Positions 24,785 to 33,043 of a stretch of 64,000 nt of DNA are shown here, piece after piece. The notes under the pieces are model-generated. The model did not search any database and was not told the origin of the DNA. It saw nothing but the letters and a program-made list of their open reading frames with translations. Origin of the DNA: Halosimplex rubrum. Its GTDB lineage: Archaea; Halobacteriota; Halobacteria; Halobacteriales; Haloarculaceae. Each line of letters begins with the position of its first letter. Positions within the stretch are counted from its first letter, which is position 1. A program made the translations under genes and the position numbers. The DNA lies in the NCBI RefSeq assembly GCF_013415885.1, contig NZ_CP058910.1, forward strand, positions 806,001 to 870,000. Direction: 5' to 3'.

Positions 24785-26605
24785 ATGGACACGACCTGTA
24801 AGATCTGTTTCGAGGAGGTAGCGGCACCGTCTCTCGAGGCGCATCTCGCGAACCAACACGGGGACAGCCCGGCCTCGGTTCGCGAAGTGTACCCCGAGCA
24901 GTACGACGAACTCTTCGTCGGCGACGAACTCGCGCCCGGGTGGGCCGACGACGCTCCGGCGGACGGAAACGGGGAGTCGGACGGCGACCGTGACGACGGC
25001 GGCCGCGAGGACGGCGAAGCCGGCGCCGGAGCCGCCCGCCAGGCGAGCGACAGCGGGTCCCGGACCGACCGGGCGGTGGCGTCGGGCGGGAGCGGCTCCG
25101 CCTCGGCGCGTACGAGAGAGGAGACGGGGGCGACCGGAGCCGACGGGTCGCGTGCCGGGAACGCCGGCGAGCCGCGGGGAACCGGGACGGGTAGCCCGGC
25201 GGTCGGGCAGGACGCCCCCGGCGCGGAGGGGCTCCAGTCCGGGAAGAAGTGGCTGATGATCGGCGTGGGCGGCGCGGGCAATCACATCATCGACGCGGTG
25301 TTGATGCGCCGCGATACGCTCCGCGAGCGCGACGAGCCGCTCGCGGGCGTCTGGGAGGGCGGACTGGCCGACTACGGGAGCCTCAACACGAACATCGCCG
25401 AACTGGGCGACACTTACTACGCGCGCGAGGACCGCGGCTACGACCGCCAGCAGCTCCTCCAGAACGCGATGATCGCGGCGCGCAAGCACAACCACCAGGG
25501 CGCGGGGCGCAAGTGGACCGTCGGGCGCAAGCTCATGCAGGCCGACTTCGACGGCGAGTCGAACGCGCTCCGGGACCGGTGGGACATCTCGGCGAACAGC
25601 CTCGAGGCGTCGCAGGCGGTGATGCTGGTCCACAGCGTCACCAAGGGGACCGGCTGCGGGGCGACGCCGGTCCTCGCGGAGAACATCAGCGAGATGGCCG
25701 GCCAGGGTGTCGGTCTCGACGACGAACTCGCGGTCACGAAACCGATCCTGAGCTCGGTCATCATCCCCGAGGACGACGACTTCGGCGGGAGCGAGATGGT
25801 CCGCGGCGTCGCGGGGATGGCCCACCTCTCGAAGGCCGTCGACGGGATCATCCCGTTCGACAACCAGCGTCTCGACGAGGTCGGGGCCGACATCTCGGTC
25901 GCCATCGACGAGGAGCGGCTCAACGCCTACAACCCGATCAACTACGTCGACATCAACAGGCTGCTGGTGGCGTTTCTGGAGGCGTTCACGATGTCGTCGA
26001 CGCCCCAGAACTACGACCAGTCGGCGACGCGGCAGATCAACGGCGAGGTGTTCGACGTGCCCGACAGCTTCCGGCCGGCCGAGCCGAAATACCCCGCGGA
26101 CAGCGACCGCGACCACCAGCCGGCGGTCATCATGGCGCCGGTGATCGGACGGTCGTTCGCGTCGTCGTTCGACCGGTCGACGCTGAGCACGCTCGCCCGC
26201 ACCGCGTTGTTCAAGGGTCAGCTCATCGATTTCGACCCCTCGACCGCCTGGGGCGGGTCGTTCATGATCTACGGCCCCGAAGAGAAGATGGAGGAGATCG
26301 CACCGCTGGTCAACGCCAACGAGCTGAAGGACATCCTCAGTGGCGAGGAGTTCCTCGACCGCGGTTCGACCGATCCCGGACAGTCGGTCGACCTGTACGT
26401 CAACCAGCTCGTCGTTCCCGGGATCGACAGCGTCCATCTCTGGGGCGTGCTCTGGAACCCGCAGATCCCGTCGCTCGGCAAGATGTACGACCACGTGAAG
26501 GAGCTGTCCGAACAGAGCGACAGCCAGCAAGCCGACAACGTCCGCGAACTCTGGCCGCTCGTCGAGTCGCTGTTCGGTGCGATGGGCCGCGACGCGATGG
26601 GGTAA
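24785..26605 (+). CDS. Divergent FtsZ/tubulin-superfamily GTPase with N-terminal zinc finger (island gene B)
   Basis: The 606-residue protein starts with a C2H2-type finger (Cys5, Cys8, His20, His25), then a Gly/Asp/Glu-rich linker (about 50-152) and a tubulin-like GTPase domain (about 155-600). The domain has GVGGAGNHIID at its first loop, LNTNIAEL, a T4 loop KGTGCG (about 287-292) in place of GGGTGxG, FDNQRL at the T6 position, and NYVDINRLL near the T7 region. It should bind GTP and may polymerise. The Lys in T4 and only one T7 acidic residue suggest altered catalysis. Neither FtsZ1/2 nor CetZ. Confidence 0.85.
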   Translation: MDTTCKICFEEVAAPSLEAHLANQHGDSPASVREVYPEQYDELFVGDELAPGWADDAPADGNGESDGDRDDGGREDGEAGAGAARQASDSGSRTDRAVASGGSGSASARTREETGATGADGSRAGNAGEPRGTGTGSPAVGQDAPGAEGLQSGKKWLMIGVGGAGNHIIDAVLMRRDTLRERDEPLAGVWEGGLADYGSLNTNIAELGDTYYAREDRGYDRQQLLQNAMIAARKHNHQGAGRKWTVGRKLMQADFDGESNALRDRWDISANSLEASQAVMLVHSVTKGTGCGATPVLAENISEMAGQGVGLDDELAVTKPILSSVIIPEDDDFGGSEMVRGVAGMAHLSKAVDGIIPFDNQRLDEVGADISVAIDEERLNAYNPINYVDINRLLVAFLEAFTMSSTPQNYDQSATRQINGEVFDVPDSFRPAEPKYPADSDRDHQPAVIMAPVIGRSFASSFDRSTLSTLARTALFKGQLIDFDPSTAWGGSFMIYGPEEKMEEIAPLVNANELKDILSGEEFLDRGSTDPGQSVDLYVNQLVVPGIDSVHLWGVLWNPQIPSLGKMYDHVKELSEQSDSQQADNVRELWPLVESLFGAMGRDAMG

Positions 26606-26607
26606 CC

Positions 26608-28236
26608 ATGGTTACGACACTCACACTCGCGGTCGGCGTCGTCGGCTTCGTCGCCGGGCTCGGTGCGGGCGTGCTCGGCTACTGGCGGTTCGCCGGCGAC
26701 GACTCGCCGGACTCGCTGGGGCGCATCGCTTCGAAACTGGACACCGATCCCGACACCGAGGCCGTCGCGGCGGCCGTCGACGACCTCGTCGGCGCCGTCG
26801 AGACGATCGGGCGGGCCGGGGAGTTCCCGGACTCCGTGTCGGTCCCGCGGACGGACCCGCCGGCGGCGCAGGCGTCGGCGCTCGAACGGGCCGTCTCCGA
26901 CCGCGAGGTCGTCGTGTCGACGCCCGACGACGCGTCGTCGGGGTCGTTGGACCCGCTCTCGTCGCCCGACGGCGACTCGACCGCGGGGAACGGCGGGACG
27001 ACGCCGCTCGACGTCGACGCCGCGGCGGAGACGGCCGACTCGACGGAACGGGCGAACCACGTCAGCGAGGCGGCCCAGGCCGTCGAGCGGACGCGGTCGA
27101 CGCGGAGCCGGGACGTCGAGCGACTGCTGGGGTACCTGGCCGACCCCGACGGCGTCGACCAGCGACGCATCGAGGAGACGCTCACGTCGGTCGTCGAGAC
27201 GACCGCCGTCCACCACGAACTCGAGGAGGCGCTCTCGCGGGTCGACACCTCGTCCCTCGACTCGGCCTACGAGGCGACCGCGCTGCGCGACGCGCTCAGG
27301 GATGTCGAGGGCGAGGTCGCCCGGGGCGTGCGCGACCTCGCTGACGGCTACGCCACGACCGTCGAGGCGGCCGCGGACTGCCGGTCGGACCTCGAGTCGT
27401 TCGAACGGGCGGCGACGGACTTGGTCGCCACGGCCGCCGAGCAGACGACGGTCGACCTCTCCGGCGAAGGCTCGACCCGCAGTCAGATGGCCGCGCTGTC
27501 GGCGGCCGTCGACCGCGGCGAGGTGGCGATCCGAGCCGACGAGCAGCGGATCGAACGGGCCGCGACCGACGTCGAGCAACGCGTCGGGCCGGAGTCGTCG
27601 CTCGCCCAGGACCTCGTCGATCAGCTGGCCGAGCGCCGGACCGTCGACGGCCAGGAGTTCGAGGCGACGCTCGCGCGAGTTCTCGAGGCGCTCGACGAGG
27701 CCGAGACGGTGCGCCACCGGCTGGACGACGTCGACCGCGACGCCGTCTTGGACGTGGCCGACGACCTCGCCGAGGCGCTCGACCGGTCCGAACCGGTCGA
27801 GGGGCTCCTCGCCGACCGCGTCGACGAGATCACCGATACCGTCGAGCGGGCCAACGACGCCGACACGGTCGTCGTCTACGCGGCCCGCCGGGAGCTGTCG
27901 TACTACGACCGGACGCTCCTCCCGCTGCTCCGGGAACGCGAGCCCGAAGACACGCAGAACGCGGCGCTGGAGCAGCGCCTCTCGGAGGTCGAACAGCGAC
28001 GGTCCGACATCAGGACGAACTACCCGACCCGCTACCCGGAACACAACCACACCATCCCGATCCACTTCCTGGAACTCGTCGAGGCGCTCCACGAGGCCGC
28101 CACGGACGCCAGAGCCGACGGGGACTCCGAACGGGCCGACGGACTGCTCACCGCCGCGGAGCTCGCGATGGACTGGGTCGAAGAGCTCTACGAGCGCCAC
28201 GCCTACAGCGTTCTCCTCCAGCAGCTCCGGGGCTGA
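26608..28236 (+). CDS. Membrane-anchored coiled-coil protein (island gene C)
   Basis: The ATG at 26608 follows the previous stop by 2 bases and gives 542 residues. One N-terminal transmembrane helix (about 2-26, LTLAVGVVGFVAGLGAGVLG) leaves the rest in the cytoplasm. Residues 40-150 are a low-complexity acidic linker; 150-540 are helical with long coiled-coil-like stretches. It ends in WVEELYERHAYSVLLQQLRG. The arrangement of membrane helix plus long helical region before a tubulin-like gene repeats that of genes A and G. Confidence 0.78.
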   Translation: MVTTLTLAVGVVGFVAGLGAGVLGYWRFAGDDSPDSLGRIASKLDTDPDTEAVAAAVDDLVGAVETIGRAGEFPDSVSVPRTDPPAAQASALERAVSDREVVVSTPDDASSGSLDPLSSPDGDSTAGNGGTTPLDVDAAAETADSTERANHVSEAAQAVERTRSTRSRDVERLLGYLADPDGVDQRRIEETLTSVVETTAVHHELEEALSRVDTSSLDSAYEATALRDALRDVEGEVARGVRDLADGYATTVEAAADCRSDLESFERAATDLVATAAEQTTVDLSGEGSTRSQMAALSAAVDRGEVAIRADEQRIERAATDVEQRVGPESSLAQDLVDQLAERRTVDGQEFEATLARVLEALDEAETVRHRLDDVDRDAVLDVADDLAEALDRSEPVEGLLADRVDEITDTVERANDADTVVVYAARRELSYYDRTLLPLLREREPEDTQNAALEQRLSEVEQRRSDIRTNYPTRYPEHNHTIPIHFLELVEALHEAATDARADGDSERADGLLTAAELAMDWVEELYERHAYSVLLQQLRG

Positions 28237-28290
28237 GTCCCGCTCCGGGACCGACCGGGACGGGGATCGGCCCGCGACTGGCAACCATCC

Positions 28291-28356
28291 GGATACCGAA
28301 CGAACCTGTTCGGATATCAAAATTGATTGATTCGGATACTCTTATCATTCTGGATA
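28291..28356. promoter_or_regulatory. Four phased GGATA direct repeats before gene D
   Basis: GGATA occurs at 28291, 28312, 28334 and 28352, about two helical turns apart, with similar flanks (CCGGATAC, TCGGATAT, TCGGATAC, CTGGATAC). They fill the only sizeable gap in the plus operon, and CTTATC at 28341-28346 between the last two repeats could be the TATA element for the ATG at 28373. They may bind a regulator on one face of the helix. Confidence 0.45.
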
Positions 28357-28372
28357 CGCCTGTTGGGTAGTA

Positions 28373-29596
28373 ATGCCATACCTGTTTGTCGGGGCAGGAC
28401 AAGCGGGAAGCGGGATAGTAGACGACATTTTCGAACATACAAATATGTCAAAGATAGCCACACCTGTTATTTTCAACTCCACAATTAGAGACCTACAGAA
28501 TCTATCGAACGTCGAGGCCGACCGGTGGTACGGGATCGCCGAACAGTACGGGCTCGTTGAGGGCACGACCGAGGGGTTCGAGGAGCAGGTAACGGGTGGA
28601 TTCGGCCGGGACCCGGTCCGGGCCGACGAGGTCATGGACGAACACGCCGACGAGTTGCAGTCCGCGCTGCGGGAGCAGGTGGGTAGCGCGGAGGTCGACG
28701 CGGACGAGGACGAGGTCCCGGGGTCGGGCGACGTGCCGTTCGCGTTCCTGTTTTTCGGCCTGGGCGGCGGGACGGGCTGCGGGATCGCGCCGCACATCGC
28801 GGAGGCGATCTCGTCGTTCACCGACGGCACGACGCGGATCATCGCCGTCTGCGTCCTCCCGAACACCGAGGGACCGGTCGGCGGCGACGAGGAGGAGGCC
28901 AGTCCGAGCAGGCAGGCCTGGAACGCCCGCTACGGGCTCGACCGGATCGAAGACGTCGTCGACGGCGTAGTTCTCGTCGACAACCAGCGCCTCTCCTATC
29001 ACAACGCGGCGGAGGGGCAGTTCACCGAGTACAACGAGTACATCGCCGACGCCGTCGTCGACTTGATCTCCGGGCCGATCCTCGAGCGGATCGACCGGAG
29101 CGACTACGATGTCGACCCGCCGATCATCGACCTGCAGGACATCGTCACGTCGCTGTCGTTCGGCGTCGGGGAAGACGACAGGGAACCGGGGTACGCGGCG
29201 CTCGGGCGATCCGTCGCGATGACGCGCTCGCTGCGCGGATACCTCCTCCCGTTCGTCGGCAGGAAATCGGTCGACGCGCTCGCGCTGGCCAACCTCGCCG
29301 ACTCGAAACAGACGGTCGCGGGCGCCGACTCCCGCGATGCGCGGAAGGCGATCGGCCTCCTGCGGGCGCCGAGCCGGTACATCCGCGAGACGGACTACCG
29401 GATCGGCACGTCGAAGCTCCGCACGTTTCTGACCACGCGCTGCGACGAGGTCAACCTGGGCGCGACGCTCACCCGGCGCAACCTCGTCTCGTTCACCGCC
29501 CTGTTCACCTACCACCGGGACGACATCGACCGGATCGCCGAGATCGAGCGCCTGGCGGCCGAATACGAGGACGAATCGGAGGCGGTCGTCGCATGA
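28373..29596 (+). CDS. Divergent FtsZ/tubulin-superfamily GTPase (island gene D)
   Basis: The 407-residue protein is a GTPase core without extra domains. It has FVGAGQAGSGIVDD at the first loop, the best tubulin signature of the three, FGLGGGTGCGIAP (about 128-140), VDNQRL at the T6 position and IIDLQDIVTSL in the T7 region, where two Asp match the catalytic D-x-x-D of FtsZ. It is therefore the member most likely to hydrolyse GTP. The first 40 codons are strikingly AT-rich compared with the rest. It overlaps gene E by 4 bases (ATGA). Confidence 0.88.
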   Translation: MPYLFVGAGQAGSGIVDDIFEHTNMSKIATPVIFNSTIRDLQNLSNVEADRWYGIAEQYGLVEGTTEGFEEQVTGGFGRDPVRADEVMDEHADELQSALREQVGSAEVDADEDEVPGSGDVPFAFLFFGLGGGTGCGIAPHIAEAISSFTDGTTRIIAVCVLPNTEGPVGGDEEEASPSRQAWNARYGLDRIEDVVDGVVLVDNQRLSYHNAAEGQFTEYNEYIADAVVDLISGPILERIDRSDYDVDPPIIDLQDIVTSLSFGVGEDDREPGYAALGRSVAMTRSLRGYLLPFVGRKSVDALALANLADSKQTVAGADSRDARKAIGLLRAPSRYIRETDYRIGTSKLRTFLTTRCDEVNLGATLTRRNLVSFTALFTYHRDDIDRIAEIERLAAEYEDESEAVVA

Positions 29597-29874
29597 GCCG
29601 TCGGCTCCGGGTCGCCGGAGTCGCGGTCGGGCTGGCGTGTCTCGCGCTCGCGCTCGCGACGGGAGGCGCGGCCGGTCAGGACGAGGCCGACAACGAGTCG
29701 GTGGGGTCGCTGGTCGACGACGCCGGGAATGCGACGCTCGCACTGGAGCGGGCGAGCGACCTGCGCGACGACCGGTTCCGCCACATCGGGAGCGGGGGGA
29801 CCGTCGGACTGGGGCTCGGCCTCGTCGTCGGTAGCATCGCCTCCTTCGGGTTGTGGAGGGCACGGCTCCGATGA
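29593..29874 (+). CDS. Small surface-exposed bitopic membrane protein (island gene E)
   Basis: A 93-residue protein with a signal peptide (about 1-28, ending GGAAG), a short acidic ectodomain of about 40 residues with two N-glycosylation sequons (NESV, NATL), and a C-terminal membrane helix (about 68-88) with the basic tail WRARLR inside. It overlaps both neighbours by ATGA, so it is translationally coupled to the GTPase gene D. It looks like a miniature of gene J. Confidence 0.75.
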   Translation: MSRRLRVAGVAVGLACLALALATGGAAGQDEADNESVGSLVDDAGNATLALERASDLRDDRFRHIGSGGTVGLGLGLVVGSIASFGLWRARLR

Positions 29875-30941
29875 ACAGGCGGCTGGTGTCACTGGCGGGC
29901 GCGATCCTGCTCGTCGCGTTCGCGCCCGGCGCCGCCGGGGCGGCCGACCCGACCGAGCCCTGTTCCGGGGTCGCCGACTCCCTCGACGGCGAGGAGAAGG
30001 CGGTGGTCGCCACGACGGTCGCGGGCACGCGAACGAACGGTTCGGAGATGGTCCTCTACCCCGGAAGTCGACTGTCGCTGACGCTCTGTCAGGCGGACGG
30101 GGAGGCGCTCCGGACCGCGGGCGGCGACCTCTGGGACCTCGGGGCACACCCGGCGATCGCCAACAAGAGCGACGGAGAGACCCACTGGACGGTGACCGTC
30201 GACGGGGCCGACGAGTCCGCGGCGTTCCCCGCGCTCGTGCGGAACCAGTCCCAGGTCGTTCAGGGACCGTCACTTCGGGTCCAGACGGGGCTTCGATACG
30301 ACTCACAGGTCACGAACGGGACGCTCCTGTTCGCGGACGGCGCCTCGCGGGCCGCGGTCGAGCGCAACGAGAGCGACTTCTTGGCGGCCATGGAAGCGGT
30401 TGGGGCGAATACGACGACGCTGAACGGGACGGCGATCGCGACCGGCGAGCCGGTCGACGCCGGGGCGCTCGAACGGGCGAACGAGACGCTGTCGAACATC
30501 ACTGGGGCGACACAGGCTATGACGACGCGAAAGCAAACAACGGAGCGACTGCTCTACGGGCAAGCGGCGAGTCGGATCGGGAACGAAGACGCGCTGACGG
30601 TCATCGAGGCGATGAACGACGAGGAGCGGGCGGTGCGCCGGGACACGCGCGAGCGGTTGCGGGCGTACGCGGCGGCGGTCGACGAGCGGCGCGCGGCGCT
30701 GCGCGACGCCGCCCGGACGAACGTCCTCCTCGGGCTGGTGGTCGGGTGCCTGGTCGGGCTGGTGGCCGGCGCGGTCCGCCCGTATCTGGCTTACCAGGAG
30801 TACGACGACTTCCGCGCGACGACCAGCTCGGGGTCCTACGAACGGCAGGTGGTCTACGCTCCGGTCGCCGTCGGTCTCGCGCTCGTCGCGATCGGGATCG
30901 GGCTCGCGGCCTGGACCGGCGCTCTGGGGGTGATCGCGTGA
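29871..30941 (+). CDS. Secreted-domain membrane protein (island gene F)
   Basis: The ATG at 29871 gives 356 residues: signal peptide (about 1-22, ending AGAA), an ectodomain of about 250 residues with many sequons (for example NGSE, NKSD, NQSQ, NETL) and two cysteines that may pair, then two membrane helices (about 283-305 and 330-352). The ectodomain begins with predicted beta strands and becomes helical. It shares ATGA and GTGA overlaps with genes E and G. No family is recognised; position and glycosylation sites suggest contact with the S-layer. Confidence 0.78.
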   Translation: MNRRLVSLAGAILLVAFAPGAAGAADPTEPCSGVADSLDGEEKAVVATTVAGTRTNGSEMVLYPGSRLSLTLCQADGEALRTAGGDLWDLGAHPAIANKSDGETHWTVTVDGADESAAFPALVRNQSQVVQGPSLRVQTGLRYDSQVTNGTLLFADGASRAAVERNESDFLAAMEAVGANTTTLNGTAIATGEPVDAGALERANETLSNITGATQAMTTRKQTTERLLYGQAASRIGNEDALTVIEAMNDEERAVRRDTRERLRAYAAAVDERRAALRDAARTNVLLGLVVGCLVGLVAGAVRPYLAYQEYDDFRATTSSGSYERQVVYAPVAVGLALVAIGIGLAAWTGALGVIA

Positions 30942-33043
30942 GGCCCGCGACCCGAGCGGTCGGCGGTATCTTCCTGCTGGTCGTGCTCGGCGGCGCCGTG
31001 AGCGCCGGCGTGTTCGTCTCCGTCGGCTCGCAGGTCGCCGTCTGGTCGACGGTGGCGATCGTCCCGCTGCTGGTGGCCGCGGGCGCGCTGTGGGTGCGAA
31101 ACACGATCCACACGACCGGGACGAGCCAGACGGAGTACGCCAAGCGCCGCGCGCGGGAGGTCGGCGAGCAGTTCAAGCAGTTCTGGGAGCGCCGTGAGCG
31201 CGTCCACGAGGCATACCCCGAGCTGTTTGCACAGGGCGACTCGCTGTCGGTCGACGGGGTGGTCACCGACCTCGCCGAGCGAGGCATCGAGTTCGACACC
31301 GACACCGGCGCGCTCTCGCTGTCGGACCGGCACCGCGACCTCGAGGAGATAAACCGACTCGAGGGGGAGATCGAATCGCTCGAGGACCGCCTCGACGCCG
31401 AGATCGCCGACCGCGTCCGCGACGAGGTCGGACGGGTGAACGCGGAGTTCGACCGCCTGTCGGACCTGGTGGCGGTCGACCCGCCGTGCGTCGCCGCCGA
31501 TGTCGCCGACCCCGACGAGACCGACGACTTCCAGTGGCGAGCGGTCGGCGAGCAGTACACCGCGCACCGCGAGTGGGCCGACGAGACGGTCGACGCCGCG
31601 GTCGACCGCGTCCGCTCGACGCTCGAATCCGCGGACGACGTCGACGAAGCGACGGTCGCCGACCACCTCGACGACGCCCGGTCGGCCCGCGCCGCCGGCG
31701 AGTACGCGGCGGCGGTCGACGCGCTCCTGCGGGCGCGGGACGTGCTCCGACAGACCGGCGAGGACGTCTTCCGCTCCGAGACCGCGGCGCTGGAGTCGCT
31801 CGTCGGGACCGTGCGGGACTCGGGCGCCCTTCGGTACGCCGACGACAGCCGCGTCGAGGACCTGGAGGCGGTCGCCGCGGAGGCCGACGCGCTCGACTCC
31901 GCGATGGACATGGACGCGGTCGGGTCCGCGCGGGCGGACCTCCGGAGGGTCTGTTTAGCCGTGCTCGAAGACCTCTCGTCGGACGTCTCGTCGCGGCTCG
32001 CGGCGCTCGACCGCGCGGACCCGCCCGAGGGGTACTACGACCGACCGGACGCGGCGGACATCGACTACGCCGCCCGCCTGCGGGACGTCGACGACCTCGA
32101 GACGTTCGAGCAGCGATGGGGGACTGCGGCCGAACAGCTGACCGAGGCCCTCGACGCGCTCGGACCGAAGGCCGAGGTCGTGGGCGCCTACGACCAGGTG
32201 GCCGAGCGCATCGAGGAGGAACTGCGCTCGACGGGGACCGTCGAAGGCGCGGACCTCCCCGTTCGCGAACACGAGGAGCAGTTTCTCGGGCTGTACTACC
32301 GACAGAACGACGGCGTCGAGTTCGACCCGAGCGCGCCGCTGCTGACGACGGGCGCCGACGGCGGAGAGACCCACACGCTCGAGGTGACGGTCCGGTTCGA
32401 GACGGGCGGTTCCGAACGGGCGGCGACCGTCTCGGTCGCCGGTCCCGGCTTCGAGGACGAGCGGACCGTCGAGACCCACCTCGCGACGACGGTCACGTTT
32501 TCCGAGGTACCGTTCGGCGAGTACACGGTCACGGCGACCCCCGGCGTCGACGACAGCAGCCCCGCGACGACGACGGTCACCCTGGACGGCGACGCCGAGT
32601 GCAAACTCGAGATGGCGGACGTGACGCTGCGCGACCGGCTGTGCGACGACATCGACGACCCCGACACGTACCTGTCGGAGCTCGGCGACCGGTTCGCCGA
32701 CGAGTTCGACGCGGAGGGACATCTGTCGTCGGCGATGTCGTTCCCGATCGACGACGACTACGCGCCCTGTCTGCTCGCGGTCTGGGCCGACCGCGAGGGC
32801 CACTCGGTGACGCTCGCCGACGACACGGTCCTCGTCTACGACGAACGGACGCTGCGGCAGGAGATCGAAAACGTGATCCAGTACAACCTCGAGGCCGGCG
32901 AGACGGTGGCGTTCGACAAACTGCGCGACACCTTCCTGTCCGCGCCAGTTCCCGACGAGGAGCTGACGGCGCTGGTCGAGGGATCCGAGGAGGCCGACGC
33001 CGTTCGGACCGACGACGGCGCGCTCACGAAGGGGGACGAGTAG
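30938..33043 (+). CDS. Two-helix membrane protein with coiled-coil and Ig-like domain (island gene G)
   Basis: The GTG at 30938 overlaps the previous stop (GTGA) and gives 701 residues. Two helices (about 6-50) are followed by a cytoplasmic helical region to about 460 (including RLEGEIESLEDRLDAEIADR), a beta-rich domain (about 475-560) like the carboxypeptidase-regulatory/Ig fold (VTFSEVPFGEYTVTATPGV), and a C-terminal domain with SSAMSFPIDDDYAPCLLAV that faintly resembles the end of gene A. The next gene starts directly at its stop and encodes the third GTPase, repeating the anchor-GTPase order. Confidence 0.8.
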   Translation: MRPATRAVGGIFLLVVLGGAVSAGVFVSVGSQVAVWSTVAIVPLLVAAGALWVRNTIHTTGTSQTEYAKRRAREVGEQFKQFWERRERVHEAYPELFAQGDSLSVDGVVTDLAERGIEFDTDTGALSLSDRHRDLEEINRLEGEIESLEDRLDAEIADRVRDEVGRVNAEFDRLSDLVAVDPPCVAADVADPDETDDFQWRAVGEQYTAHREWADETVDAAVDRVRSTLESADDVDEATVADHLDDARSARAAGEYAAAVDALLRARDVLRQTGEDVFRSETAALESLVGTVRDSGALRYADDSRVEDLEAVAAEADALDSAMDMDAVGSARADLRRVCLAVLEDLSSDVSSRLAALDRADPPEGYYDRPDAADIDYAARLRDVDDLETFEQRWGTAAEQLTEALDALGPKAEVVGAYDQVAERIEEELRSTGTVEGADLPVREHEEQFLGLYYRQNDGVEFDPSAPLLTTGADGGETHTLEVTVRFETGGSERAATVSVAGPGFEDERTVETHLATTVTFSEVPFGEYTVTATPGVDDSSPATTTVTLDGDAECKLEMADVTLRDRLCDDIDDPDTYLSELGDRFADEFDAEGHLSSAMSFPIDDDYAPCLLAVWADREGHSVTLADDTVLVYDERTLRQEIENVIQYNLEAGETVAFDKLRDTFLSAPVPDEELTALVEGSEEADAVRTDDGALTKGDE

